A stretch of DNA of 64,000 nucleotides. Origin: Flabesymbios commensalis (taxonomy: Eukaryota > Annelida > Polychaeta > Terebellida > Flabelligeridae). The position numbers and the translations under genes were made by a program. The notes beneath the pieces were generated by a model. That model saw only the letters and a program-made list of their open reading frames with translations. It was not told the DNA's origin and ran no database searches. The stretch is taken from the NCBI GenBank assembly GCA_964017125.1, contig OZ024903.1, positions 78,551,028 through 78,615,027 of the forward strand, in the 5' to 3' direction. This document shows, one piece after another, positions 1 through 14,400 of this stretch (its first letter is position 1; each line of letters opens with the position of its first letter).

Positions 1-904
1 TAACCAGGGGTAGAATTAAACGTTGAGGGCATGCCAATCCACAGGACTGGCAAGGCAAGGAAACTGCCATTCCTGAGTAGAAATTGTCATTCCTAGATAT
101 GACATTTCACAGCTCACTGGTGACTATCTGTTAGGCCTAATTACAACAGATTGTTTTTTTTTAATTAAAATTCGCAAAGTCTGAAATTTGCGAAAAGTCC
201 CTAAATCACAAATTCAGGAAAATTTAAAGTATTTTTAAAGTACAATACTGTGCAATTCAAACTGGTCGGGCGGGAAGGGGAAATGAAATAAAAGGGAATT
301 TGAGTTTCCCGGCAAATTCCCTTTCACTTTTTTCCCCAGAGTTTTCACCGGTTTTCACCAGAGCCAGTGGGAAAATCAGGGGAATTAGATTTCCCCAAGA
401 GGGAAATGTATTTCGCACCTGGGAAAACGAATGAAAACGAGTGAAAACCAGCGAAAAGCTTTTCATCTGGATTTCCCCAGAAATCGCCTGAATTCCCCAG
501 AATTCGCCAACAACAACAACATGGCGGGAACACAACGTCAGTCAGGCCCGTCACTCAGTCATCACACCAGCATGATTGCAATCGATCTGGAGACAAATCA
601 TTCTGTTAAATTAGTTTCAATCAATCTAAATACGATGAACAAGACTAATAGAATAAGTACGATGTTTGTAACGTTATAATCAGTGATAATAACGTTAATC
701 GAGTTTATTATAGGCTATATATATATATATAGTACAGACACGGCAACAGTTTGAGTGACACTGTGACTGCCTGTACGTAACAGGGGTCTTGAACTGTGTG
801 GCACATGCATGTGGTAGCAGTGGGTAACATTACAAAGCAGTGCACAGCCGTTGTGTACACGCTCAGTGACCACACTCACCTGCTCACAGACACAGCACGC
901 GTGG

Positions 905-1020
905 CTGTCTATGTGGCGTAATAGATAGCACTACGGCCTCTCAAGCAGAAGGTCGTGAGTTTGAATCTCAAGGCACAATTAAATTATTTTTTTTTAGTCT
1001 ATGTTATTTTTTTTTTATTT
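905..1020 (+). mobile_element. tRNA-derived SINE fragment
   Basis: A tRNA-like promoter is visible: an A-box-like TGGCGTAATAGATAGC near 913 and a B-box-like GGTCGTGAGTTTGAATCTC at 951-969, about the right distance apart, followed by T-rich sequence. The acceptor stem is not convincingly paired, so this is read as a SINE head or tRNA pseudogene rather than a working tRNA gene. Confidence 0.4.
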
Positions 1021-1311
1021 GAGGAGATTTCATAACCGGGAATGTTTTAACTTGCATATCCGACCTGACCTTAGTGAACTTTATTTAAGTATTTAGTTTA
1101 AATAAATTTAGAGTTGCATCAGGTCCTTGGCTTAGGATTAGCCTTTGAATACATGTTACTATGGCATGTATGGGGAGCATGGCAACATGCCCTGCAGGCC
1201 AGGAAAAATAGGCTACTCCCAGTTTCTTCCAATCGGGGTTCGGTTCCCGGTCTCGACGGTTTGAAAGAAACAAAAATGTTTCTTCCCCATCCATGTGTGA
1301 AAGTCAGTATT

Positions 1312-1520
1312 GTGGGGAGCCTCCGTGACCGAGAGGTAGCGTGCTCGGCCTCAGACCGCCAGGGCTCGAATTTTGAATCCTGTGTCTGGAAGACAGTGTC
1401 ATCTGTCATCTCAATCATCTCACTATCCTCAGGAGGTTCTCCTGGCCCAGTTTAGCCTATATGTGCACAAAAGTGGCCTAAAGCCTGATTCATTTCATTT
1501 TCCTCTCTTGTAGTTTTCTT
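1312..1520 (+). mobile_element. tRNA-derived SINE
   Basis: A second tRNA-like head, different from the one near 905: GTGACCGAGAGGTAGCG near 1325 looks like an A box, and GGGCTCGAATTTTGAATCC at 1362-1380 like a B box with a short internal duplication. A body of about 120 bp rich in TCATCT/TCATTT words follows. The family is not recognised. The head resembles tRNAs with a variable arm. It lies downstream of (5' to 3' on plus) the last ANKFY1 exon seen here, so probably within an ANKFY1 intron. Confidence 0.45.
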
Positions 1521-2309
1521 TTAATGGCAAGAAATGACGATCTGTATTTTTCCCTCAGATTTATAATTCTTTGTATCGCATAAAGTGGAATCCTCATTCA
1601 AAGATAGGCTTACGTGTAGACTAATAGGGCCTAATCATGGCTAATGCTCAAAAAAGGCTGTACACTTGTGAATTTGTATTGAAAACTGTAGGGAGAACTG
1701 GAGAATAGGGGGGAATCAGTGGGAATCATGAGAAATCGGGGGAAATCAGGTGAAATTGGATGAAATTGGGTGAAAATTGGTGAATTGTGTTTCCAGGATG
1801 GTGAAAACAATGAAATGAATTTCTCCGGCCTCAGAGAAAAAGAGGGAAAACTGTTTCACAAAAATTCCCCTCTGGAGAAATTTGTGTGAAACAGGTGGGG
1901 GAAAAGAAAGGGAAATGAAAGGGAATTTCGTTTCCACAACCAGTTTCAATTGCCACTACTGTATTTTGGAGGTTGAGTAATAAATAATATTCTTTGGTGT
2001 TTTAATAAATTGAAGAAAAGTAATTCACTGGGGGTTATTCACAGCTCACATTTAAGGGCATTAAAAAAATAATGACTGCCAATCTGACATAACAAATTTG
2101 ATCGAGTTGAAATTTTCATGTCATATTATATCCCCCCCTGAATTCTCACAATTGGGTTTATAGTAAATGGTCTAGGTATCTGGCATGATTTGCCAGATAT
2201 CAGACATATTATCCAGAGTAAATAGTGGTTTCCTATTAGGGGGGAGGGGGGGCAGTTGTCAAACACATTTAATCAAAGGAGAGAATAGTAAACTACCGGT
2301 ATACTCTAC

Positions 2310-2445
2310 CTGTCAGACAGTGGAGCAAGATGAAACTTGGAAGCTGCTCGAAGCAAATCCAAAATAAACTCGTCATCAGCCGTTGCATCAATACGGTCTG
2401 TATAAACCCACTGCAGTAATGCATATCCAACTGAGTAAGGAATAT
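2310..2445 (-). CDS. ANKFY1: ANKFY1 exon 3 (BTB domain, middle)
   Basis: The acceptor on the minus strand is TATGCCTACAG before ATATTCC, and the donor is GACAG before GTAGAG. The 136-nt exon enters with two bases completing GAT (D) and leaves in phase 2. It encodes IPYSVGYALLQWVYTDRIDA followed by DDEFILDLLRAASKFHLAPL, the BTB helix region that in the human protein reads MTMLRWIYTDELEF and LMKLANRFQLQLL. The next exon is not found between 1 and 2309 and must lie beyond the left edge. Confidence 0.88.
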
Positions 2446-5400
2446 CTGTAGGCATAATGAAATAAATTCAGTATCAGGTTATTGACTTAACATTTATATG
2501 TACAATGTTAACTAGAATGCATGAATTCAAGTAATTTCAAGTAAGTTGTAAAATATATTGCTTCAATTTGTTGTTTAATTTTCTACATCCCCTTTGAGTT
2601 ATTTAATGGTAATATTTAAAATCATTATTTTAGAAAATAAGTGTTTATCTCAAAATGCAGATAATGTTTTTTATTGAGTTGTCAATAACATAGTAAGAGA
2701 AAAGTTTAAATTGATCAGAGGGAAAAAAAATTGTCCCTGTCTGCATGGGGTGTGCTGCTCATCACGCTCCTTCCCGAAAAAGAGAATATCGGATCCAGGG
2801 GGCAGCGAGGGCAGCCACACTTTAGGCCCCACTTGAAGATATCTAACCATAGTATTCACATGTGTATATTAAGGCCTGTTTTAAATGAGCGTGCACATCA
2901 GATTAAGGCCATGCATTACCAAAAAAACATATGGTTCTTTTTCTGCCCATTCGATTGTTGCCAAGGTCTGAAAAAAACCCAGTTAATTGCAGTGGATAAA
3001 AAAAATTCACAAAAAAACAGTTCATTTCAGGTACCTAATACAAAAACATTTATCCAGCTATTTTTTTATGCTTGTAATTTTTTGTCGCCCTCATAAACTT
3101 TTTTTAAACATTTTTTTTACAGCAATTTGTCTATATATTTTTTTATTTCGTCGCCCTCATTAACTTTTCAAAAATAGGATAAATGTTTATTTTTCTCTTA
3201 AATGTTTTTTTTCCACCCTCCCTCATTAGATTTTGTTTGTTTTTTTCAACTAAAACAGAGAAAAAATCAGGTAGATTCAAGAATATAAAACATAGCTAAT
3301 ATGCACTGAAGTATACTATGCACCCACAATACAGAGTGTATAGGCCTGTTTAGAGGCTTACATGCATGATACTATATCATTGTAAGCATCCAGTTTATGT
3401 TGACAAGCTATTATTATAAATAAAAGATCCTTTGATCAAAGAAGATCTCTAAATATTCATAGTATTCAATTTAACCCTTACATCACAGGGATAGACATTA
3501 GACGTCTGGACATGTCAGATTCTGAAGTGTAAAGTCAATCCCCGCACTGTAAGAATTAAAATATTTGTAATGGCCGTAGACCAATAACATAGGTATTTGA
3601 AAAAAGCGGGAAGAGCTAACTAAGACATTTATAATTTTAAATTAAATAAACTCATTGGTCTCTCATGTTTTATACAAAATTATTTCAGCACTGTAAGGGT
3701 TAATGATTCATTATCTAGTATTAATGAAATACAATACGGACAATGGCATTATAGTCATTATAGTGGGGTTGATCCAATGTTCGAGCCGGCGGTGAAAGCA
3801 ACTTTTGGTTATCACTTGACAAAGTTTGCTTAAAAAAATTATTACAAAGATTATGAAAGCGTTCAATTTATTATTGTCATAGGTGATGTCAGGTTAATAA
3901 ACAAGAGCCCCAAAGTCCTATATCATCCCCCGCCATAAATTAGGTTACAGTTTTTGCGCTCACAAATATTTGAAAAGTCGTGGTGGCCATTTTAAATTTC
4001 AGCAAAATCACCCGTACATTTCCAGATAGTGGGTAATGTGATTGTAATTTATGAATTATTTCTGACTTCAATTTTTGAGTTTTTGCGACCACAAAAAATT
4101 ATGAAGTTCATCCATAGCGGCCTTTTTGAATTTCAGTAAAACCTTAAAAAAAATCACCTGCACATCTCCATATCGTGACGAATGTGATTGTAACATTTGA
4201 ATAATTTCCACCTTTAATGTTGCTAGGAATGTCATGTTAAAATTTCAAAAATGCAAGAAAACGTGACGCCTGGCGAAATCCTGGCGCGACTGAAATCCCC
4301 CTTCCCCTATGGGCAGGGGATAAAAAACAAAACAAGCTAAACAAGACTACATAAGTCCAGGAGCTCCCGCTCCGAATTAGAATTTGATTTAAGCAATTTT
4401 GTATAGGGTTATTAATGTAGTCCTAGTCTAGGTCAAAAATCAAGACGCAAGACAACTAGGTCTAAGAAGCCCAGTCTAAGAGTAAGATAAGAACTAGACA
4501 GTCTTCCAGAGATTGCAAACCTCCATTGAAATTAATGATCCTAATCAGTATCCCAGTAATGGTCTACCTATCTGGCACAGTTTACCCGATATCAGGCCAA
4601 TCGAGTTAACTAATAGCTGATTTACGGTCATTTTGAATTCGATATAAATTAGTTAAAAACTTAGGGTGCATCCTCCCCCGAAACCTCAAATTTTGTTTTA
4701 CAGTAATGGACTAACATCTAACACAGTTTGCAAAATATTGGGCATGTGAAAGTAGATAATGGCCGATAGGGGGCCATTTTGAATTTGATCGAGTCAGAAT
4801 TTTTCAAGATGCATCCTCAGCTGAAATCTCACATTTCATTCTATAGTAATCGTCTAGCTATCTAGCACGGTTTACCAAATATCACCCATGTGAAAGTGAA
4901 TAATGGCCGATAGGAGGCCATTTTGAATTTGATCAAGTCAAAATTTTTCAAGATGCATCCTCTTCTGAAATCTCACATTTGGTTTTATAGTAATGGTCTA
5001 GCAATCTAGTACGGTTACCAAAAACCGGCTATGTGAAAGTGAATAATGGCCGATAGGCGGCCATTTTTGAATTTGATCGAGTCAATTTTTTTCAAGATGC
5101 ATCCTCTCTTGTAATCTCACATTTTGATTTATAGTAATGGTCCAGCTATCTAACACGGTTTACCAAATATCAGCAATGTGAAAGTAAATAGTGGCCGATA
5201 GGCGGCCATTTTGAATTCGATTGAGTCAAAAGTTTTTAAAAGGCATCCTCTCTCGAAACGTCACATTTTGTTTTATAGTAATGGTCTAGCTATCTAGCAC
5301 GGTTTACCTGATATCAGGCCTATCGAGGTAAATAATGCTTATTGTCGGCCATTTTGAATTCGTGAGTTTAAAATTTTCAGGGTGCATCCTCCCCCGAAAA

Positions 5401-8400
5401 CTCACACTTTGTTTTATAGTAATCAGGTAATGGTCTAGCCATCTAGCACGGTTTACCAACCAAATATCAGCCATGTGAAAATGAATAATGGCCGAAAAGG
5501 CGGCCATTTTAAATTTGATCAAGTCAAATTTTTTCAAGATGCATCCTCATCTGAAATCTAACATTTCGTTTTACAGTAATGGTCTAGCCATCTAGCACGG
5601 TCGACCAAATAACTACCATGTGAAAGTGAATAATGGCTGATAAGCGGCCATTTTGAATTTAATCGAGTCAAATTTTTTCAAGATGCATCCTCTCCTGAAA
5701 TCACACATTTTGTTTTATAGTAATGGTCTACCCATCTAGCACGGTTTACCAAATAACGGCCATGTGAAAGTGAATAATGGCCAATTGGCGGCCTTTTTGA
5801 ACTTGGACAAGTTGAATTTTTTCAAAATGCATCCTCTCCTGAAACCTTACAATTTGTTTTATAGTAATGGTGTAGATATCTTGAGCGGTTTTCATGATAT
5901 TCCACAATATCAGGCCTGTCGAGGTGAATAATGGCTGATCGGCGGCCATTTTTAATTTTATCGACTTGAAATTTTTCAAGATGCATCCTCTCCTGAAAAC
6001 TCACAATTTGTTTCATAGTAATGGTGTAGCTATCTTGAGCGGTTTTCATGATATTCCGCAAAACCTTTCAGTCGGATTTACCGATGTTATAAATTAGGTC
6101 AAAGTGCTCAGTCAACTTCAAGGTCAAGGTCCAAAACCCTGAAAAGGCACAACTAGGGACCTTAGAGAACATGTATGTGCAATATGACTGTCATCGGCCC
6201 AGTACTTTCCAAGATCTGCTCCGGAAACGAAGTGCACGTCAAAATGTCTAAATAGGTCATAGTTCTGAACCAGAAGTAGGTCAAAGTTCAAATACACCAA
6301 AAGGCACAACTAGACCCCCTAGGGGTGTTGTGTGTAAAATTTGAAGACAATCGGACAAGTACTTTCAGAGATATGCTCCGGAAACGAATTGTTTACGGAC
6401 GGCCCAACAGCCCAACGGCCCAACGCCGTAACATCATCATTTTCTCCTCTGCAACCTTGCGTATTGAATTCAGATTAAAAATATTTTAACCTGTCCATTA
6501 CCCACCTGGAAGTAACCCACATACCAAAAATTGTTATCCTAGCTTATTTTCTTACAAAGCTATAGGCAAAAGAAGAGGCCAAAAAAAACCGGAGGTAGAA
6601 TCCATAGCTCCCTCCGTCTCACCTACGGTGACGGGGGAGCTAATATCAACTAGCTCTCACTAAAGATTTTGTCAGTAAAAGGCAATACGACACAAGAAAA
6701 TGAGAAAGGCCGTCACAGCATTAACAACTATGTGTAGAACGTTACCACTTGAAAAAACGTTTCAGCAATACCAATATATATATGGTGAAAACAAAAGAGC
6801 TTTCCCTCTGGCATTATCATTGGAGCAGTACCAATGTGAATTGTAAAGCAGGTGATAACAGTACCACTGAATGAAAAATAAAACCCCTCAATTTTGAATG
6901 TGAAACACAGAGTCAGTTTTTTTTTTCAAAAAAGTGTTCCAACCCCCCTAATAACCCCCACCCCTACTCATCAACAAGAAGAAAAAAACGTGTTGAAAAG
7001 AGTTTTTCAAAACTAGCAGGCATTAATAAATATTATTGTATCTTATATAAATTACATTTAAATTATTTTTGCAGTTATGGCCAGTATAATAGACTGAGCG
7101 ATAATAGGTGAAAATAGACAATGGCGATGTAGGGGAGTAAAGATTGATGGTGACAAGAGTTGCCGATCCATTAGAAAAGTAGATATAGTCAGGGCCCATA
7201 TTCGAAATTTCTGACTTGTTAAGGCATTTTTTAGTAGAATTTGGCATGCAGTTGTTCTTATACACAATTTGAGAACGCTGATTTCAAATCTGCCCCACGC
7301 CAAGCTCTATTTTGTCTTATTCCTACACAAAATTTAAAAACAAAATGGCCGCCAAAATTAGTTAAAATGTCACAACTTTACATCACGGCTTGGGTTACAA
7401 TGAACATAATTTCAACAATTTAAACACATCATTTCAGTGTCTTAAAACCCACCTGAGCAAAATACTAAAAGTCCCCTGAATTTCACATTGTGCGTTTGCC
7501 GCTAGAGGATAAAATGGCGGCCACTGCAAGGCAATGTGCCATAACTTTGCTTCCAAATAACGTAGAGATGTGTTTTTGGTGTCTGCATATAGGTTTCTCA
7601 CATCCCGAAAACCAATTTCAAAGCCGTGATAACATCTATTATCAATATTTAACAAAGTTATGGGGGGAAAACAAATGTTGCGCCAGGAAAACGACACATC
7701 GTAGTGCAGTGTAAAAATTATTTAATAGACCCATTATTTCACATTCAGAAGCCGAGGGAAACCAACATAATATCGAGCATGTTGTAAAGATGTTTAGACC
7801 ATTGACAAAAAATATGTTATGATTGCTGATCACTGTCCGGCACTAGGTAGCCTGTCGCTCACCATATATCCGTTCTAGGCATATTAGTATGTGGCTTAAT
7901 ATGTGATATCCACCTGCATCGTGTTTTTTATAGTAAAAAAAATCAGTAATTTAAATGTGCGCTGGCTACTGGTGGCACCCTTCAGGCCAAGCCCTGTACT
8001 AGGGATAAGAAAAACATGAAGTTGATCCATCAAGGTGGTCTGCATAACCATGGCAATAAAGACACATTCATGTTCCGTTCCTATTGAGATAAGTAGTCGT
8101 TTAAATTTAACAATTTATGATTGTAGTAACTAGGTATATTGTGTTGGTTAAAACGTGCACGTCACATAAAAAATATGTTTCTCAATCGGATTGACAATTT
8201 ACATAATCATGATAATAGTATCATCTTCCTTTTTATATTTTTGACCAGAATAGATATATAGAAAAGCTAGCTGGTAATGCGCTGATAACACAGTTTTGAT
8301 AGATGATAGAATATATCACCGTCAATAACTATGCTAACATACAGTTACACGATATCAGAAATCTGTAATTTTGGGCAGAAGTTGACATATATATGTTGTG

Positions 8401-11400
8401 GGCATATAAGATTAATAGTTGAGGACACTCGAATTCCAGACAGAGCGGTGAAATGGAGCTATCCATAAAATATCATTTCCTAGGGTAATGCTCATTTGCT
8501 AGGATAATCTGATAATGTTGAAAATACTGACGATGAACTTATTTTATAAATATAGTATGAACATACACCATCTTCAGACAATGTTAGTAACTATCCTAGT
8601 CTTGGCAACTAAATTCTATATATTGTCATAAACAAGTCTCCAAAGATTATTGGGTACACTATTGCAACAAGATATGATGCAGAATATGTGGTAATTGGGG
8701 CAATATACGTTGATACCGATCGTAGCACATTCAGGATGTTTTTATGAAGATTACAATGAAATAGAGAAACTTTCTAGATGTGGTCGTGATATGGTAGAAT
8801 GTATGTGGAATCAGTAGGTTATGGTCATGCATAGTTCTAATTAGATATAAGCTCTAACTCTCACATAATATACAGTTACCCAACAGCTTCAGTTGTGTCT
8901 TTTAGTGGTATGGGAGCGAACACCCTATTTTGCAGGAGGAGGAGGTATCAATGTCAAAGACAATATATATAAAGTGATGAAATAATATTATGGACATGAA
9001 GATATTTAGGTCCGTAATAACAATATGTCTCCTCCAGACATAGCAGATTAATTATCATTAAAAAAGAATATCTATTACGTATCTATTATAGATGAACTTA
9101 TTTTATAAATATAGTATGAACATACACCATCTTCAGACAATGTTAGTAACTATCCTAGTCTTGGCAATTAAATTCTATATATTGTCATAAACAAGTCTCC
9201 AAAGATTATTGGGTACACTATTGCAACAAGATATGATGCAGAATATGTGGTAATTGGGGCAATATACGTTGATACCGATCGTAGCACATTCAGGATGTTT
9301 TTATGAAGATTACAATGAAATAGAGAAACTTTCTAGATGTGGTCGTGATATGGTAGAATGTATGTGGAATCAGTAGGTTATGGTCATGCATAGTTCTAAT
9401 CAGATATAAGCTCTAACTCTCACATAATATACAGTTACCCAACAGCTTCAGTTGTGTCTTTTAGTGGTATGGGAGCGAACACCCTATTTTGCAGGAGGAG
9501 GTATCAATGTCAAAGACAATATATATAAAGTGATGAAATAATATTATGGACATGAAGATATTTAGGTCCGTAATAACAATATGTCTCCTCCAGACATAGC
9601 AGATTAATTATCATTAAAAAAGAATATCTATTACGTATCTATTATAGAGTATTATTATTTTTTGTAATAAACATTGCTCATCTAATAATCTATGCAAGAT
9701 ACATGTATCCTACATCAAAAAGCATTTCCATGCGCACTGTGATGTTATCTCAGATGAATATATAACAGATAAAGTACAGAATCAGAGAGAAGGGCAATAC
9801 AGTTTCCGTTTGCGGAAATATAGTAAATTCAATGTTCAAATTCGCCACTTTTGGTAAAGAACAATGTCATTCAACCAATCAATAAACACTGGTATAAGTG
9901 TGAAGCCGAGACGTTAAATGTTAATACAACAATCAAACTGTCAGATACTGACAATGTGGTAGTCGTAGGAACTGATGTAAACTTGCTCATTCTGCTTTCG
10001 GAACTTCCTCATCTTAAAGGGACTGGCCCAGGCTAAATTCATCAAAAAATCGATGATTTTATTTTGGCTTCTAAATATGACCATATGATGTAAACATGTC
10101 CATAGACTAGAACTGCAAAAGTTTTTAATTTTTCTGCAGCGCATTCACCAGTTAGGCTAGATATGAAGACGAAATTCCTGATTTCGAATTATAGACAACC
10201 ATGTCAAAAATAAGAAATACGGAAATTTCGTCTCTATATCTAGCCTAACTGGTGAATGCGCAGCAGAAAAATGTAAAAACTTTTGCAGTTATAGTCTATG
10301 GACATGTTTACATCATATGGTCATATTTAAAAGCCAAAATAAAATCACCAATTTTTTGATGATTTTAGCCTGGGCCAGTCCCTTTAACAATGCCTAGTTG
10401 TGTGAACCTAGAACTGGTGATATTTATCATAGTGGAGATTGGGGTCAGTTAATTATCTGGGACAGTTGATCCACCCCTTCCCCCCCTTGGCAATTCACTG
10501 GAAGTGAAAATGAGAGCTACCAATTGAATAACACACGAAGTAAGATATTTTAGTGTGCGTTGTAGATCGATTCATAAAACTATAGGAGATCTGCTACAGT
10601 TCCATGATCGATTACAGCACATATAAAAAATTATCCAACAAAATAATCGTTTTGAAGCAGAAAGTGAAAATCGTCATATAACGTACCGGGTATGTGAAGG
10701 GATTGCTTGCTGAACGTATAATTTGAGCATATTATTTGTCATAATCTTCTTTCTGTTAAGCTCAGATAATCAGATAAACAATATGGCTGACCTGGGGTCA
10801 GATGATCCTTTAGGCATGGGGTCATGGTCAGTTGAGCCATGGATCAACTGACCCCATCAAGTGTGGATTGTACATTATAAGTTCATTTGCTATTTATTAC
10901 GGCTGTTAAATAATTGCAGGTGTCTAATGTTGCTTTTTCTTGTTGGATCAACTGACCCCGACCCCAGGGTAAGATGATCAAGAAAAGTAACATTTTAAAA
11001 AGTGTTATTCTGTCAACAAAAGAAAATCCCAGTCATCACATTTGTCAGTCACTGACACACATTAAAGCTGCATAACTGTTTTGTTTATTTCGATTAAAAT
11101 AACCTAAAACGAACAAAACAATCATTGCTATTGTTTTAAAGGCCTTATAAATGCACTAAAACTGGGTAAATGTAGCAGAATTAGTTCACCATGCGGTACA
11201 CCATCAAGTATTATTAAGTAGTGATTCGGTGTGTGTACAATATTCATGTAATAACGGTGAGGTTATGGGCTGATATAATGTTACATTGGCCAGAAGGAAA
11301 CTACCCCCTTAATAGCAAACACATACGTTGAACTGAATCGGCATAATGTTGGGCCAGTACCGCAGACGATGGGCCGACATTACTCTGCCATTGGATCAAT

Positions 11401-14400
11401 GCCTCGTGTTAGCTGAGATACAAAGCCCCCATAAGCAGCAGCAGATTTTGGATACTGGGTCAAATCGGTTACAGTAAAGTCTGATGTTTCTAAATATTAT
11501 TTTATTTTACCGAATAGCGCGATGTATATCACTGTATGTGATGATTTACGATAAAATAAAGTAAAGTCTGGTATTGTCTAGTAGCATTTTGACTATATTT
11601 TGAAATGTCCATGAGATACCTAATAAAAAAATGCAAGTGTTTTTCATAAAAATCACGAAAATCCAAAGAGCAAAAACGATGATTTACATCACTGAATTTG
11701 ATGTCAATTCCGAGTACAATTTCTCACGGCCTGGGGAGAGCGTCTTTATGGCGGGCCAAAGGCTCTGATGCTGGCCCACACTTAAAAGCACCATACTGAA
11801 ATAGAGTTCTATTTTTTCAAGTGAGTGACATTCTCTATACCGGTACCGATATTAAACATGACATTACATGCAGATATCATCCATATCACACAAAGTAATA
11901 ACTTCTAGATATGTCTAACTGATATGAGACAATACACGTTGTACTGTGAAATGAATCTATGATCACTTAAAAAATAGCAATAATTTTAAAAAATCTTCCT
12001 TTTTTTTTTCTAAGATGACCGTTATCTGCCACTTGGTACTTTTAATGTCCTGATTATATAGACAGTATGTCTTACTCCGCTGTGGTCCGGTTTGTTTTGG
12101 TGGGGCAACAATTTAAAAAAACAACAAACCGAAATCCTTAATAACTCAGTAACCGGAGCAGTAAAATGAAAAAATAAAACACCATTCTCCATGGATTAAT
12201 CGTTTGAATAAAATAAACAAAACAGTTATGCAGCTTTAAGTTGTAGTATGCAGTGCAATATAGGGCATGAACATCCTTAATTTTCTGTGAATTTAGTAGG
12301 GACGTTTTTTAAAATTGGCTCAACTGACCCCGGCTTCCCCTACCATTCAACCGTATCAAAGGCTTCCACAACGCCAGCACATCTATTCTAAAAAGAAGAC
12401 ATTTAAATTAGTTCATAAACATCCAGAACTAGAACATAAGCCTATTGGAATATTTCAATGTGTCCTCTTCGTCAATAACCCCTGCCACAAATGGATATTG
12501 TTTCGGTTGTATTTTAGGCCTGTTTAGCAATAAATACAGCTCTTGCCAGATAACAATGTTATTAACATCTATGAGATTGTGGTTGGAGCTTCATTGATGG
12601 AAAACTGCAACCAGATCTCATGTAGAAACTTCCTGTTGCACTTGAAGAGCTATCACATTTAGTTTGATTAGGTGTGAATTCTGACCACAATAAAGTATCC
12701 AATGGCGTCCTATCAAGGAGTCGCTACATCAATTCCGAAGCTGCAAAAATATGTGATCAATATATTGAAGAGGGTGATTATTCTAGCATTAATTATCATT
12801 GTGCAAGATGATGGCATGTAGCTACAGTGATGAAAGTAACACATGATATTTTTGTACAATTCCCCCATAGTTAATGTTTTGTTTTAAAAAAATCATATTT
12901 TTTATATTCCCCGTAACTACATGCAACATGGAAGTTGAGTTTTTTGATGTTGTGTACTTTTTTGGTATCAGAAAGCTATTTAGGCGCCAAAAATAACTTC
13001 CTACGACATTGAGAAAATGGTTATGGTACTTGCTGCATAATTGGTATTAAAAACCTATATTTAGCTACAAAAACAACTTTCAATGACTTTTATAAAAAAG
13101 TTATGGTACTTTCTGTAATTTTGGCGGCCATCTGGGTTTTTTAAACATTCATTGCGTGATAGTTGACCTGGTCTTTGAACATGAAATTCCTCAAAACAAA
13201 AAGGTTATTTTGAGCACGAAAGTCAAGTTTGGTGTCCGCTGTGCACCCAGACATGATGTATAAGCATAATAATTGTGACTTTATCTGTTATTTTGGCGGC
13301 CATTTTGTTTTTTCAATTTTGAAAAGGAAAAACTAAAAATAGAGCTTGGCATGGGGCAAATTTGGAATCAGCATATCCGAATTGTGTAAAAACAACTGTA
13401 TGACAAATTCTACTAAGAAATGCCTTACAAACTTTAACAAAGCCTTTTTTTGAAAAATGGACCTTGACTAATACTACGCACCTCTATATAAGACGCACCA
13501 TGACAAAAACAAGAGCACACTCGACAATAGCCCACCGCCATTATTGAACTCAATAAGTTATTTACTTCAAGTTATTTATTTAAATTTTTTCAGCCATTAT
13601 CAAACCTGTCCGAGAACTGCTTATTAGCAACATGCATAACAAATTCTAGCAGGATAAATGAAAAACTTTTCATGTTATCGCGCCCTCAAACACAAATTAT
13701 TGACGTAAATTGTGAAAAATCACAATAAATCTGCCATTTAAAAAAAAATTTTAGCCTTTAAATTGAACATGTCTGAGAACTGGTCATTTGTAACATGCAT
13801 AACAAATTTGGGAAGGAGACATGAAAAACTTTTCAAGTTATTGCGCCCACAAGGTCATATTTTTAAAGTAAAATGCAATAAATCAGCCATTTTGAATTTT
13901 TCTTAAGCCATTATCGAACTTGTCGGAGAACTGCTTATTAGTAACATGCATAACAAATTTGGACAGGATACATGAAAATTTTCAAGTTATCGCGCCCACA
14001 AGGTCAAATTATTGACGTAAAATTGCAATAAATCGTCCACTTCAAACTTTTTTTAGCCATCATTGAACTTGTTCGAGAACTGGTCATTTGTAACATACAT
14101 AACAAATTTGGGAAAAAACATGAAAAACTTTTCAAGGTATTGAGCCCACAAGTAAACAAGTTAACGCCGAAGACGCCGTACTTCAATTGCAATAGCCCAC
14201 CTTAGCCCATCTTTTTTAATTTAAAGTAAAAGGCAGGCTAAAAAGAGAAACTATGCAAAATACAGTAGGCCTACTTGTTTTAAGTCCCTTATTGAATGAA
14301 AATTAAGGCAATCTTGCATCTTTTCATTCTTTTCAAGGAATCAACATTGTTTCAATGTATGCAGTTACCACTTCAATGACTTATTTTGTACAGTGGGTTT

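Larger units (their letters stand above)
250..1958. mobile_element. possible TIR element, about 1.7 kb
   Basis: The two ends carry an imperfect inverted repeat: GCAATTCAAACTGGT near 250 and, on the other strand, GCAATTGAAACTGGT near 1958. Just inside each end is a purine-rich stretch with similar words (GGGAAATGAAAGGGAATT-like), inverted relative to each other. TACTGT occurs just outside both ends, but not at exactly the same offset. The middle holds two tRNA-like SINE pieces. No coding potential is credible; open frames here are low-complexity. The limits are an inference from the inverted ends. Confidence 0.35.

Noticed and set aside
912-975. Functional tRNA gene
   Set aside because: A and B boxes are present but stems do not pair properly and there is no clean terminator; SINE or pseudogene is likelier.
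2731-3096. 121-residue plus-strand frame
   Set aside because: Within ANKFY1 intron 2, built on A/T runs (FFFCPFDCC-like), no domain.
5304-6061. Repeated frames MKNFKLIKFKMAA and MRNIMKTAQDSYT
   Set aside because: Read from the 145-155-bp tandem units; several frames are open on the minus strand by chance of the unit.
6124-6309. Frame LVQNYDLFRHFDVHFVSGAD, repeated at 30768 and 63241
   Set aside because: It recurs because it lies in the right flank of the tandem-core element; frames there are not kept open consistently between copies.
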